Positions 42,355 through 51,233 are shown, counted from the stretch's first letter. The stretch: DNA of 64,000 nucleotides from Rhizobium sp. GN54 (GCF_021026345.1 NZ_JAJNCZ010000001.1:682001-746000), one strand, 5' to 3'. Numbers and translations: made by a program. The notes: a model not told the origin generated them from the sequence alone.

Positions 42355-43265
42355 CCACGATGACCAAGGCCCATCTTCCCGTCCTCTCGCCGCTTCTCGT
42401 CGAAGACCAGGTGCGGGCCGCGCTCAATGAGGATCTCGGGCGCGCCGGCGACATCACCAGCCAGGCGACGATCGCGCCCAAACTCTCTGCGACCGCGGAA
42501 CTGAACGTCCGCGAGGACGGCGTGATCGCCGGGATGGCGCTCGCCGCCGCCGCCTTCCGGCTGATGGATCCGGCGATCGTCTTCGAGGCTTTCGTTGCCG
42601 ACGGCGACCGGGTCGCGCCCGGCACGGTGCTGGCGCGGGTGAGCGGACCGGCGCGGGCCATGCTGTCGGCCGAGCGCGTCGGCCTCAATTTCCTCATGCA
42701 TCTGTCGGGGGTCGCGACCTACACCGCCACCTTCGCCGACGAGATCGCCCACACGGCGGCAAAGGTCTGCTGCACCCGCAAGACCATCCCCGGCCTGCGG
42801 GCGCTGGAGAAATATGCCGTGCGCATGGGCGGCGGTTCCTCGCACCGCTACGGCCTGGACGATGCGATCTTGATCAAGGACAACCATATCGCCGTCTCCC
42901 GCGGCGTCGCGGGCGCGGTGCGCGCGGCGCGCGCCTTTGCCGGCCACTTGGTCAGGGTCGAGGTCGAGGTGTCGACGCTGGAGGAACTGGAGGAGGCGCT
43001 GGAAGCGTCGCCCGACGTGATCCTGCTCGACAATATGGGGCCGGAACTCCTGCGCCGCGCCGTCGAGATCAACCGCGACTGCGCCGGCCTGTCCGACGAG
43101 GCCTACCCGGCCGACCCGCGGCGGGTGAAGCTCGAGGCATCCGGCAACGTCAACATCAAGACGATCCGCGCAATCGCCGAAACGGGCGTCGACTACATCT
43201 CGACCTCGAAGATCACCATGGCCGCCCCCACGCTCGACATCGGCCTCGACATCGCGGTCGGCTGA
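42351..43265 (+). CDS. nadC: Nicotinate-nucleotide diphosphorylase (carboxylating)
   Basis: Converts quinolinate and PRPP to nicotinate mononucleotide, third step of de novo NAD synthesis. The 304-residue product shows VRAALNEDLGRAGDITS, the PRPP-site stretch CCTRKTIPGLRALEKYAVRMGGGSSHR, the acidic VEVEVSTLEELEEAL, LDNMG and IKTIRAIAETGVDYISTSK. The ATG at 42351 overlaps the parE stop by 4 bases; a second ATG at 42360 is possible. Expression is therefore tied to the toxin-antitoxin transcript as well as to nadA. Confidence 0.95.
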   Translation: MTTMTKAHLPVLSPLLVEDQVRAALNEDLGRAGDITSQATIAPKLSATAELNVREDGVIAGMALAAAAFRLMDPAIVFEAFVADGDRVAPGTVLARVSGPARAMLSAERVGLNFLMHLSGVATYTATFADEIAHTAAKVCCTRKTIPGLRALEKYAVRMGGGSSHRYGLDDAILIKDNHIAVSRGVAGAVRAARAFAGHLVRVEVEVSTLEELEEALEASPDVILLDNMGPELLRRAVEINRDCAGLSDEAYPADPRRVKLEASGNVNIKTIRAIAETGVDYISTSKITMAAPTLDIGLDIAVG

Positions 43266-43451
43266 ACGGCAATTTCTGCCCGCCTTGCGGAACACGCGGC
43301 GGACGGGTGAGTTGATATCCTGACACCATGTCCGAGGCACGTCGCGATCGTCCGTCTGGATGAGCGCCTGTGCCTTGGACTTAGTTTCTGCCCCGTCGTC
43401 GCAGGACCACGGTACGGTTTTGCGCGACCTGCATTCGATGGAAGGACCGTC

Positions 43452-43970
43452 ATGACCCGACTTGCCACCGCAACGCTCGCCGCCGCACTGCTGTGTGCCA
43501 CCGCCGCCACCGCCACCGCCCAGGACAGCAATACCGCGCAGGCGAACTTCCTCGGCCTCGGCGGGACGGAAAGCGGCCGCGCCACGCTGACCGAGAGCAA
43601 TGGCGGCGTGCTGTTCGAGATCGAGCTGACCGGCCTGCCGCCGCGCAAGTGGGTGGCACTGCATATCCATGAGACCGGCGCCTGCGACCCGACATCGTCG
43701 CACGAATCCGCCGGCGGGCACTTCAATCCGGACGAGAAGGAGCACGGCTTCCTCGCCGCCGACGGCCCCCATGCCGGCGACATGCCGAACCAGTATGTCG
43801 GAGACGACGGCGTCATGCGCGCGCAGGTCTTCAACGGCATGGTGACGCTGAAGGAGGGCGACAACGGCATCCGCGGCCGCGCCATCGTCATACACGCCGG
43901 CTTCGACGACTACCGCACCGCCCCCGCCGGCGGCGCCGGCGACCGCCTGGCCTGTGCGGTGATCCAGTAG
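43452..43970 (+). CDS. sodC: Periplasmic Cu,Zn superoxide dismutase
   Basis: Dismutates superoxide in the periplasm. After a signal peptide (MTRLATATLAAALLCATAATATAQ) the 172-residue product keeps the copper ligands HIH (71, 73), the disulphide Cys78 and partner near the C terminus (LACAVIQ), the GGHFNP zinc-loop His90, and later His in VIHAGFDDY. This is the bacterial SodC pattern. Start 43452 follows GGAAGGA. It stands alone between nadC and the RTX gene. Confidence 0.94.
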   Translation: MTRLATATLAAALLCATAATATAQDSNTAQANFLGLGGTESGRATLTESNGGVLFEIELTGLPPRKWVALHIHETGACDPTSSHESAGGHFNPDEKEHGFLAADGPHAGDMPNQYVGDDGVMRAQVFNGMVTLKEGDNGIRGRAIVIHAGFDDYRTAPAGGAGDRLACAVIQ

Positions 43971-44190
43971 TAGCGAACCGCCTGTTCACTCCGACAGCAG
44001 GCGCGCCGGCAAGGTTCGCCATTCGTTTGCGAGCCGTGCTACTGACAGTCTAACGCCAGGATCGGGTCGGGGACGAAATTGCGCGCTTGGAGGTAGCATT
44101 CGGCTGTCCGATCAAACCGTTGACGGTGGGCGGAACAGCCAATACAGCTTGCATTCAGGCTGCAATTTTTAGTCGCAAGGGTGAGGGCAC

Positions 44191-46332
44191 ATGGCTTTGG
44201 TCAAAGGAACGGACAAGGCCGACAGACTGTCGGGGACCGAAGCCAATGACAGCATCCACGGCAAGGGTGGAGACGACGTGCTGAATGGCGGCCATGGCGA
44301 CGATGACCTCCGTGGCGGAAGCGGCGACGATATCCTGAACGGCGGCCGCGGCAACGATACGCTCGTCGGTGGCCAGGGCGACGATACGATGAAGGGCGAC
44401 GCCGGCGACGACGTTTACTTTATAGAACGGGGCCGGGTCAGGATCGTCGATTCCAGTGGCCGCGACAGCCTCATCATGAGCCTGGCCGAAAACCTGGCAG
44501 TGCTGTCGGCGGACCAGACCACCACGCTTGCGAATGGCACGACCTTCAAGGGCATCGAAAGCCTGCACATTGCTGTCGACGGGACCGCCGATCGCGAAAT
44601 CGTCACCAACTCCGGCAATGATTCCGTCAGGTTCGGTACGCCGCGTGAATTCGGCGATGATCCCGTCGCCCCCCCGGTTAAGGCCGAGGGGATGACATAT
44701 ATGGTCGATCTCGGCGCGGGCGACGACTTCTTCTTCAGTTCCTACAGCAATGCCGCGCATGTTATCGACGGCGGCGCCGGCCTCGACCGGGCCGAGTTGG
44801 ACTTTTTCTATGCCGAGTCCGCGCTCACCGTCTCGCTTGCGGGAAAGGTCCAGGACAGCGGATCGCCGGTGAGGCTGACGAACTTCGAAAGCCTCGACGT
44901 GGTCGGCGGTTCCGGTGACGATACCTTCGTCGGCGGCGCGCTGTCGGACAGCCTCACCGGCGGCGAGGGCGACGATGTGCTTGACGGCGGCGGCGATAGA
45001 GACTTTCTCTACGGGAACGGCGGCATCGATACGCTGAACGGAGGTGCCGGTAACGACTGGCTCGTCGGGGGCGGCGGAGGCGACACGCTGGACGGGGGTG
45101 GCGGTGACGACTGGTTCATCGGAGGAGACGGCAGCGACACGATCCGGGGCGGCGCGGGCGACGACGGGATCTATGGCGGTGGCGACCGCACCGAACTCTA
45201 CTACAGTGCCGGTGATGGCCCCGATCGGCTCTACGGCGATGACGGAGACGACTTCATCTCCACCACCAGCGGCGACAGCGCCGACGGCGGGGCGGACATC
45301 GATCGCCTGTTCTTTGCCGCCGAAGGCGACACGACATTCGTGTTGACGACAGGCACCGCCTCGATCGATGCCGACACGACGGTCGCCAATTTCGAGGAGC
45401 TCTCCTGGGCCGGCGGTTCGGGCAGTGACGAGGTGACCGGCGGCACGCGCTCCGACTTTCTGGAGGGCAACGATGGGGACGACACGCTGAAGGGTGGCGG
45501 CGGCGGCGACATGCTGGCCGACGGTCGCGGCAACGACCGGCTGTTCGGTGGCCTGGGCGACGACGTCCTCGTGCGCGCTGCCGAATATTACGACCGCGAT
45601 GGCAGTTGGACCGGCACCGAGGTGTTCAACGGAGGCGCCGGTACCGATACCGTACGTTTCGGCACCTTCGGCCTGTCCTATCACTATGCCGGCCACTATG
45701 TGGGCCCGACGGATTCGATGAAGGAACTGCTGGAGCTCTACGACCTGCACGACGTTCGCCAGTCAGTGACGGTCGATCTCGCCGCCCAGCACAAGAATGA
45801 CGGCCTGGCCAAGGGACTGACGCTGAAGAGCGTCGAGCTCATCTACGGTGCCGGCGGCAAGGATTCCCTATTCGGCGACGACGGCGATCAAACCCTCAAC
45901 GGCCGCGGCGGCGACGACCGGCTCTATGGCCGCGCTGGCGACGACAGCCTTCTCGGCGGCAGCGGCCGTGACGTCCTGCAGGGCGGCGCCGGTGGCGACA
46001 CCTTGACCGGCGGCTCCGGGACGGACGTGTTCCGCTTCACGTCTGTGCGGGACACGACACCCGGCAAATCCGGCCGGGACACGATCCTCGATTTCCGGGG
46101 CGCGGACAGAATCGACCTGTCGGCCATCGACGCCAGCACCAAGACAAAGGGCAATCAGGCGCTCACGTTCATCGGAACGGATGCGTTCTCCAAGCAGGCC
46201 GGCGAACTGCGTTACGACAAGGGCAAGTCCGGCAGCTACATCCGCGCGGATGTGGACGGGGACGGCAAGTCGGATTTCGCGATCGAACTTGACGGGGTTC
46301 ATTCACTTGTGAAGGGCGACTTCATTCTGTGA
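44191..46332 (+). CDS. RTX calcium-binding protein, predicted type I secretion substrate (713 aa)
   Basis: A secreted-type protein without an N-terminal signal. GGxGxDxUx nonapeptide blocks occur at about residues 15-75, 237-330, 407-462 and 553-610. They fold into parallel beta rolls when calcium binds. Spacer segments (100-235, 335-405, 465-550) have no recognised catalytic motif. The end from about 611 (GGSGTDVFRF, GRDTILDFRGADRIDLSAID, ending HSLVKGDFIL) is the serralysin-type C-terminal secretion domain. No ABC exporter, membrane-fusion protein or TolC gene adjoins it, so it must use a transporter encoded elsewhere. Likely an extracellular adhesin or matrix protein, by analogy only. Start 44191 has AAGGGTGAGGG. 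Confidence 0.92.
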   Translation: MALVKGTDKADRLSGTEANDSIHGKGGDDVLNGGHGDDDLRGGSGDDILNGGRGNDTLVGGQGDDTMKGDAGDDVYFIERGRVRIVDSSGRDSLIMSLAENLAVLSADQTTTLANGTTFKGIESLHIAVDGTADREIVTNSGNDSVRFGTPREFGDDPVAPPVKAEGMTYMVDLGAGDDFFFSSYSNAAHVIDGGAGLDRAELDFFYAESALTVSLAGKVQDSGSPVRLTNFESLDVVGGSGDDTFVGGALSDSLTGGEGDDVLDGGGDRDFLYGNGGIDTLNGGAGNDWLVGGGGGDTLDGGGGDDWFIGGDGSDTIRGGAGDDGIYGGGDRTELYYSAGDGPDRLYGDDGDDFISTTSGDSADGGADIDRLFFAAEGDTTFVLTTGTASIDADTTVANFEELSWAGGSGSDEVTGGTRSDFLEGNDGDDTLKGGGGGDMLADGRGNDRLFGGLGDDVLVRAAEYYDRDGSWTGTEVFNGGAGTDTVRFGTFGLSYHYAGHYVGPTDSMKELLELYDLHDVRQSVTVDLAAQHKNDGLAKGLTLKSVELIYGAGGKDSLFGDDGDQTLNGRGGDDRLYGRAGDDSLLGGSGRDVLQGGAGGDTLTGGSGTDVFRFTSVRDTTPGKSGRDTILDFRGADRIDLSAIDASTKTKGNQALTFIGTDAFSKQAGELRYDKGKSGSYIRADVDGDGKSDFAIELDGVHSLVKGDFIL

Positions 46333-46346
46333 AGCATCGCGCGACC

Positions 46347-46374
46347 ACCGGCCCGCGCCGCGCACCGGGCCGGT
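46347..46374. terminator. Bidirectional hairpin between the RTX gene and nadQ
   Basis: ACCGGCCCG (46347-46355) pairs perfectly with CGGGCCGGT (46366-46374) over a 10-base loop, centred between the two convergent stops. It has no clear T tract on the plus strand. Confidence 0.5.
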
Positions 46375-46386
46375 AGATTACCCCTT

Positions 46387-47355
46387 CTATCGCCCCCCGA
46401 CCTTCAGTCCCGGCGCCGGGCGTTCTTCCAGGATCTGCTTGCGGAAGCGGAAGAGGGCGGCGGGGCGGCCGCCGGTGGCGGAACTCGTCGCTCCCGTCGG
46501 CTCCACCAGTTCGGCGCCTTCGACGAGGCGGCGGAAGTTCTGCTTGTGCAGGTGGCGGCCGGAGATCGCCTCCACGGTCGCCTGCAGGTCCGTCAGGGTG
46601 AACTCCGCCGGCATCAGCTCGAAGACGACCGGGCGGTACTTGATCTTGCCGCGCAGGCGCGCGACCGCGGTCGCAAGGATCCGGCGATGGTCGTGGCGCA
46701 TGGCGACGCCGACGCCGGGCCTGCCGGGCGGCGCCCAGCCGTCCGTGACCGCCTCCGCCGCAAGGCCGCCCTCGTAGAGCAGTTCGTAGCGCTCCAGTAC
46801 CCGCTCCTCGTCCCAGGGGAAGTCGTCGAGCCCGAAGGCGAGCCGCAGGCGCGCCTTGCGGCCGGGCAGCGCCTTGCTGTCATGAGCGGCACTTTCCGCC
46901 GCCCAGGCGGTCAGCGCCGGGAGGATCGTCCGGTCGAGAATCGCCGGCCGGCCGGAGCGCCAGTCCTCCCAGGGCAGGAAGGCATACCAGTCGCGCCAGC
47001 GGGCGCCGGCCGCCTCCAGCCGCTCCGTGGCTTCGGCGTCCATGCGCGTCAGCGCCAGGTAGCCGACGGAGACCATGTGCGTGCCGGCCTCGTCCGGCGC
47101 CTTCTGCCGGCCGCGGTCGCCGAAGGTGTAGAGCTGCTCGATATAGCCGAGCTTCAGCGCCGTCTGCGCCTCGACGCTGGCGCGAAGGCTAGTCTCGAAG
47201 GTGCGGTGGCGCGTCGGCTCGAACGGGCCGAAGGGCAGGGCGTCGCGCGCGCCCCGTTCGCCCGCGATCGCAAGGATCGCCGGCGCGCGGCTGTCGATCG
47301 CCACCACCGCCGCGTTCAGGCCGATCTCGACCGGAGGCGAGGCCGGGATGCTCAC
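46387..47355 (-). CDS. nadQ: NadQ-type NAD regulator (Nudix-like domain plus winged helix)
   Basis: A 322-residue protein built like NrtR-family regulators: an N-terminal Nudix-like fold in which the catalytic box is missing (the place of GxxxxxExxxxREUxEE reads FETSLRASVEAQTAL) but the NrtR marks YIEQLYTFGD and MVSVGYLALT are kept, a linker with a helical insertion, and a C-terminal winged helix (FTLTDLQATVEAISGRHLHKQNFRRLV). In alphaproteobacteria NadQ of this type represses nadABC. A perfect palindrome lies on the nadA promoter in this window. It is the last gene of an operon of four joined by 4-base overlaps. The exact family name is from memory. Confidence 0.75.
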   Translation of the reverse strand: MSIPASPPVEIGLNAAVVAIDSRAPAILAIAGERGARDALPFGPFEPTRHRTFETSLRASVEAQTALKLGYIEQLYTFGDRGRQKAPDEAGTHMVSVGYLALTRMDAEATERLEAAGARWRDWYAFLPWEDWRSGRPAILDRTILPALTAWAAESAAHDSKALPGRKARLRLAFGLDDFPWDEERVLERYELLYEGGLAAEAVTDGWAPPGRPGVGVAMRHDHRRILATAVARLRGKIKYRPVVFELMPAEFTLTDLQATVEAISGRHLHKQNFRRLVEGAELVEPTGATSSATGGRPAALFRFRKQILEERPAPGLKVGGR

Positions 47356-47936
47356 GGTCCGGCTCCTTCACCGGCAAGTGCGTCGGCGGGCGGTTCGACT
47401 GGCAGGGAGAAGGGCTGGTCGCCCGCATAGTCCGCGCCGCGGCCGATCTTCGCCACCGCGGCGACGAGCCGTCCCTGCCGCTGAAGCAGCGCGTCGCCGA
47501 TCGCAACGATCCGGGCATTGGGCGTTGCCTGCCGGGAGACCGCGCGCAGGCGCTGTGCCAGTGCTGCGTCGTCCTGGTCGGGCACGACCGCCAGCGCCGC
47601 GATCAGGGCGGCCGCCGGCGAGCGCGAGACGCCCATCATGCAATGGATCAAAAGCGGCGCCGTCCGGTCCCAGCCGCGGGCGAAGGCGATCACCGCCTCG
47701 ACATGGGCTTCCTGCGGGGCGACCAGCGCACCGGTGCCGGCAAAGGCGATGTCGTTCAGGGACAGGAGCAGGTGGCGGGCCGGGTCGATCACCGCCGGGC
47801 GATGGAAATGCTGCTTCGGCGCCACCAGGCTGATCATCTCGCGGCAGCGGTTGCGGACCGCCATCTCGGCGACCTTCGGCAGCGGCGCGACGACGATGCG
47901 GCTCGTGGCGCCATCGAGATTTGCACCGGCGCTCAT
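47352..47936 (-). CDS. Tyrosine/dual-specificity phosphatase-like protein
   Basis: A 194-residue protein with the cysteine phosphatase loop LLIHCMMGVSRSPAAALIAAL (HCxxGxSRS), and an acidic DIAFAGTGALVAP segment upstream that can supply the general acid. Expected chemistry is Cys-dependent phosphate monoester hydrolysis; substrate unknown. It overlaps the HD gene before it and nadQ after it by 4 bases each, so it belongs to their operon. A link to nucleotide or NAD metabolism is suggested by context only. Confidence 0.83.
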   Translation of the reverse strand: MSAGANLDGATSRIVVAPLPKVAEMAVRNRCREMISLVAPKQHFHRPAVIDPARHLLLSLNDIAFAGTGALVAPQEAHVEAVIAFARGWDRTAPLLIHCMMGVSRSPAAALIAALAVVPDQDDAALAQRLRAVSRQATPNARIVAIGDALLQRQGRLVAAVAKIGRGADYAGDQPFSLPVEPPADALAGEGAGP

Positions 47937-48568
47937 GCCTGCCGTTCCCCGGTCGCGCCCGGGCGCTGCGCCTCCAGCGCCTCAAAGCGCTCGACGAAAA
48001 GCCGCTGCGCCTGCAGCGCCGGCAGCGGGGCGACCGGCAGCGTCTCGACCGCAATTCCGCGCGGCTCGCCGAAGAACTTCGCCGCCTCCGTGCGCGAGAA
48101 GCCGGCAAGCTCGGTCGCCTCGAAGAAGGCGGCGATGCGGTCGGCCTTCTTGATCTTGTCCTTCAGGGCGCGCGGTGTCTCGGCCGGCAGCCCGAAGCGC
48201 AGGTGCACGGCCGCCTCCAGCCGCTTCTCCACGGTCTTGTAGCCGCCGCCGACCACCGCCTTGAACGGCGAGATCATGTCGCCGATGACATATTCCGGCG
48301 CGTCGTGCAGCAGCGCCATCAGGCACTCGTCGGGTCCGCAGCGGTTCTGCTCGCGGAAGATCGCCTCGACCACAAGCGAATGCTGGGCGACCGAAAAGGC
48401 GTGGTCGCCGGCAGTCTGGCCGTTCCAGCGGGCGACGCGGGCAAGGCCGTGCGCGATGTCGGAAAGCTCCACGTCCAGCGGCGAAGGGTTCAAAAGATCG
48501 AGCCTGCGGCCGGACAGCATGCGCTGCCAGGCGCGCGGCTCGGTCCTCGTCCGTCCGGTTCCGCTCAT
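47933..48568 (-). CDS. HD-domain phosphohydrolase (YfbR-like)
   Basis: A 211-residue HD-superfamily metal phosphohydrolase. The metal ligands are visible as DHAFSVAQHSLVV (first His), ALLHDAPEYVIGD (HD pair) and KIKKADRIAAFFEATELAGF (late Asp). The layout matches the YfbR group of 5'-nucleotidases acting on deoxynucleoside monophosphates, though activity is not assured. Start 48568 overlaps the ygfZ stop by 4 bases; its own stop overlaps the phosphatase start. Confidence 0.87.
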   Translation of the reverse strand: MSGTGRTRTEPRAWQRMLSGRRLDLLNPSPLDVELSDIAHGLARVARWNGQTAGDHAFSVAQHSLVVEAIFREQNRCGPDECLMALLHDAPEYVIGDMISPFKAVVGGGYKTVEKRLEAAVHLRFGLPAETPRALKDKIKKADRIAAFFEATELAGFSRTEAAKFFGEPRGIAVETLPVAPLPALQAQRLFVERFEALEAQRPGATGERQA

Positions 48569-49419
48569 TGCGCGGGCGCCCCGGCGCTCTCTTCGGGAAA
48601 AGAAAGCCCCGTCCATTCCGGCAGCCGCACGGTCACTTCCACCGCGCCGGCAAGGATCGGCGCGCCGGCCCGCTGCGCCTCGGCGACGCGGTCGATCCGG
48701 ACGATCGCAAGCCCTCTTTCGCCGGCAACGGTGCCGAGCGTGCCGATCGTCTTCCCCTCCGCCACGATCTCGGTGCCGGAGGGCGGCAGTGCAGCCCGCG
48801 CCTGAACGATCACCGGCCGGCGGCGGGCGGTGCTGCGGTGCTGCATGCGCGAGACCACCTCCTGGCCGACATAGCAGCCCTTGCGGAAGGAGAGCCCGCC
48901 GGAAAGGTCGAGCAGCACGTCATGCGGAAACGCGTCCGACAGCGCATAGTCGGCGCCTGATTCGACAATGCCGCAATCGACCCGCAGCGCGTCGTAGACC
49001 GAAGCCGCAGCGTTGCCGCCGCCGCCCGGCCGGCGCAACACCTTTCGTCCGGCCCTGGCGAAGCGGTCGTCGGTGATTGCCTCGCCATCGTCGTCCCCTT
49101 CGCCATCCCAGGAGACGGTCGCCTCGGTTTCGCCGGTCGTCGCGATCGTCACCTGCGCGCGCAGCTTGTACATGGTCAGCCGCTTGACGAGCGCGTCGCT
49201 CTGGGAGCCGGTGGTTTCCAGGCAAAGCCCGCCGCCGGGGAGGCGGAAGACGAGAAAGTCGAACAGGATCTTGCCCTGCGGGGTCAGAAGCGCCCCGGCC
49301 CGCGCCTCGCGCTGCGGCAGCGCGGCAAGGTCGGTCGTGATCAGCCCCTGCAGGAAGTCTTCGGCATCGGGCCCGGTGATCGTCACGAAGGCGCGTCCGG
49401 AAAGGGTAGTGGCGGGCAT
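48565..49419 (-). CDS. ygfZ: YgfZ/GcvT-like folate-binding protein
   Basis: A 284-residue GcvT-like protein that supports iron-sulfur cluster enzyme maturation with tetrahydrofolate. The hallmark KGCYVGQEVVSRM motif with its conserved Cys is present, as are LQGLITTDLAALP near the N terminus and the C-terminal barrel (GTLGTVAGERGLAIVRID). It is the first gene of an operon running ygfZ-HD-phosphatase-nadQ, all joined by 4-base overlaps. NadA, encoded elsewhere in the window, is an Fe-S enzyme, which may explain the grouping with nadQ. Confidence 0.93.
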   Translation of the reverse strand: MPATTLSGRAFVTITGPDAEDFLQGLITTDLAALPQREARAGALLTPQGKILFDFLVFRLPGGGLCLETTGSQSDALVKRLTMYKLRAQVTIATTGETEATVSWDGEGDDDGEAITDDRFARAGRKVLRRPGGGGNAAASVYDALRVDCGIVESGADYALSDAFPHDVLLDLSGGLSFRKGCYVGQEVVSRMQHRSTARRRPVIVQARAALPPSGTEIVAEGKTIGTLGTVAGERGLAIVRIDRVAEAQRAGAPILAGAVEVTVRLPEWTGLSFPEESAGAPAQ

Positions 49420-49589
49420 GGTTCAATCCAGTCCTGGCCAGTTCCCGGCCAGCCTTGTCCATTCTCTTGGGCGAACGCCGTGACCGGCGCGCCGAAATCA
49501 GGTTCGTGATCAGAGGTAGAATGCCGGTCGGGCCAGCGCAAGCCCCGCAAGCGCCCGGCGCAATCGGTCAATATCAGTGCAGGTTGGTA

Positions 49590-50381
49590 TCAGTCGCCGG
49601 CGACGAAGAATTTCCACTGGCCATCGGGGGAGATGCCGACGCGATAGAAGTTGTAGCCGCCGAATTCCTGCATGTCGGCAAAATCGCCGGCCGTGACGAT
49701 CCGCAGCAGCTCCACCTTTTCGGGCGGAGACAGCGTATCGAGCGATTTGGCGGCGAAATAGGGCCAGACATAGGTCTCGTTCGGGGTGCCGGCGTCGACC
49801 TTGACGAAGCCGGTCGCCAGGACGTCGAGCAGGATCGCCAGGATCTCGATGCCGTCCGGGTCGCCGGACAGGCCCTTCAGCATCGTGACCGGATCGTCGG
49901 CGCCTTCGACGACGGAGACCTGCGTCTGCGTCGGTCCCTTGCCGAGCAGCGGGCGCAGCCGCTCGATGTCGCCGGATGCGGCCGCCTCGACAATCAGCTC
50001 GCGCATACGACGGACCTGTTCGGGCGCCTTGGTGATGTCGTAGAGAACCTCGACCGGCGGCTCGGGTTCGGTGACCGCCGTGTCGTCCGCAGGCTCGGTC
50101 ACGGCTTCGTCGCCGGCGCCTCTGCGAATCAGCGGGTCGGGCAGGGGCAGCTGCAGCCCTTCGCCGGCATCGGGCTCGGCCTCTTCGGACGGCGGCGTCT
50201 GCGCGGTCGGCCCGCCGTCGCGCTCCGGCTGTTCCTGCGTCGTCTGTCCGGGAATCTGCTTCAGTTCGCTGAGGGCGAAGGCGGGAGTGCCGGTGCCGGG
50301 GCTTGCCGTGATCGCCAGCACGAACGAGACGGCGAACACGCTGCCGCGAAGCAGCCTGATGCGGTCGTACAAGCTCAGCAT
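49590..50381 (-). CDS. Secreted or membrane-anchored rhizobial protein of unknown function
   Basis: A 263-residue protein with an N-terminal hydrophobic segment (GSVFAVSFVLAITASPG), a Pro/Glu-rich linker (about 40-110) and a compact C-terminal domain (YDITKAPEQVRRMRELIVEAA to the end GISPDGQWKFFVAGD). The pattern fits a periplasmic protein; I do not know the family. Start is uncertain: the ATG at 50381 is too close to AGAAGG, whereas an in-frame TTG at 50372 has that site at ideal distance. It follows the 92-residue gene by 17 bases, probably in one operon. Confidence 0.7.
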   Translation of the reverse strand: MLSLYDRIRLLRGSVFAVSFVLAITASPGTGTPAFALSELKQIPGQTTQEQPERDGGPTAQTPPSEEAEPDAGEGLQLPLPDPLIRRGAGDEAVTEPADDTAVTEPEPPVEVLYDITKAPEQVRRMRELIVEAAASGDIERLRPLLGKGPTQTQVSVVEGADDPVTMLKGLSGDPDGIEILAILLDVLATGFVKVDAGTPNETYVWPYFAAKSLDTLSPPEKVELLRIVTAGDFADMQEFGGYNFYRVGISPDGQWKFFVAGD

Positions 50382-50398
50382 CCTTCTGGCCTTTTCGC

Positions 50399-50677
50399 CT
50401 ATTGAAGCGTGCGTTCCGGGGAAAACTCGCCGGCGAGCATGCGCTCGCGCAGGGAAGTCAACATGGCCTCGGCACCGTCTTCACCGAGCAGGCGGATCGT
50501 CTCGCGCATGGCAAGCGCAATCGCGGCGTCGGCAATGATTTCCGGCTCGATGCCGTCGGCCATCCCGTCCGCCCAGGCCTCGTTCTGGTGTTCCAGCGCG
50601 GCCTGCATCTTCTCGTGTACGATCATCTCGTCGATATCGTTCAGGCTTGGTTCCATCATGTGATCCATGCGAGGCAT
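50399..50677 (-). CDS. Small acidic hypothetical protein (92 aa)
   Basis: A 92-residue helical, acidic protein: MEPSLNDIDEMIVHEKMQAALEHQNEAWADGMADGIEPEIIADAAIALAMRE is its core, with no signal or membrane span. The start could be 50677 or the Met-6 region; no strong ribosome site decides. It precedes the secreted-protein gene by 17 bases. I do not recognise it, though the even helical periodicity and conserved-looking acidic patches support coding. Confidence 0.65.
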   Translation of the reverse strand: MPRMDHMMEPSLNDIDEMIVHEKMQAALEHQNEAWADGMADGIEPEIIADAAIALAMRETIRLLGEDGAEAMLTSLRERMLAGEFSPERTLQ

Positions 50678-50761
50678 CTACTTCTTTACCAGACTGTTAA
50701 TGAGCTTAGCAGCCTTTTATCAAAACGACACGGGTGCGGCGAAAAAGAGGTTAATTATCCG

Positions 50762-51229
50762 CTAATTTCCAAACCGGGCGGTAATTTCGGTGGCAAGTGT
50801 TGCACCTTCGTTACGGTAGCGTTGTTCTGCGACAACGGCCTGTTCGGTGCAAGAGGCATAGACGGAGGCGAACGAACGATATCCCCGGTTGAAGGCCGCG
50901 GTGAGCCGTTCCTTGCGCGCCTGCTCGCTGCCAGCCTCCATCGCGATCAGGTCTTCCATCGCCGTGCGCCAGGTGTCTTCCTTCGCCTTCAGGCAGAGAT
51001 TGCGCAGGTAGTGGACGCCGCCCAGGATCTCCGAAAGCCGTTCCAGCCGCCCGTCATAGGGTGCGGGCTTGCTCTCGGCCGCCGGTGCGGTGGCGGGAGC
51101 CGGCTGCCCGGATGCGGCAGGGGCGGTTGCCTCCTGTGCCGCGGCGGCATGCGGGGCCACGGACAGGACAAGCGCCAGAACCGCTGCGAGGGCCGGAGAC
51201 ATGAGGGCGGGGCGGGGGCTGTGCATCAT
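50762..51229 (-). CDS. TIGR02301-type periplasmic protein
   Basis: A 155-residue exported protein: signal peptide (PALAAVLALVLSVAPHAAAAQ), Ala/Pro-rich linker, then the compact domain YDGRLERLSEILGGVHYLRNLC with W, FNRGYRSFASVYASCTEQAV and a final helix. The two cysteines and FNRGY match the rhizobial family TIGR02301, function unknown. The start at 51229 (or 51226) lies 5 bases before the end of the upstream Nudix gene in transcription order, so they form a pair. Confidence 0.82.
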   Translation of the reverse strand: MMHSPRPALMSPALAAVLALVLSVAPHAAAAQEATAPAASGQPAPATAPAAESKPAPYDGRLERLSEILGGVHYLRNLCLKAKEDTWRTAMEDLIAMEAGSEQARKERLTAAFNRGYRSFASVYASCTEQAVVAEQRYRNEGATLATEITARFGN

Positions 51230-51233
51230 CGCT

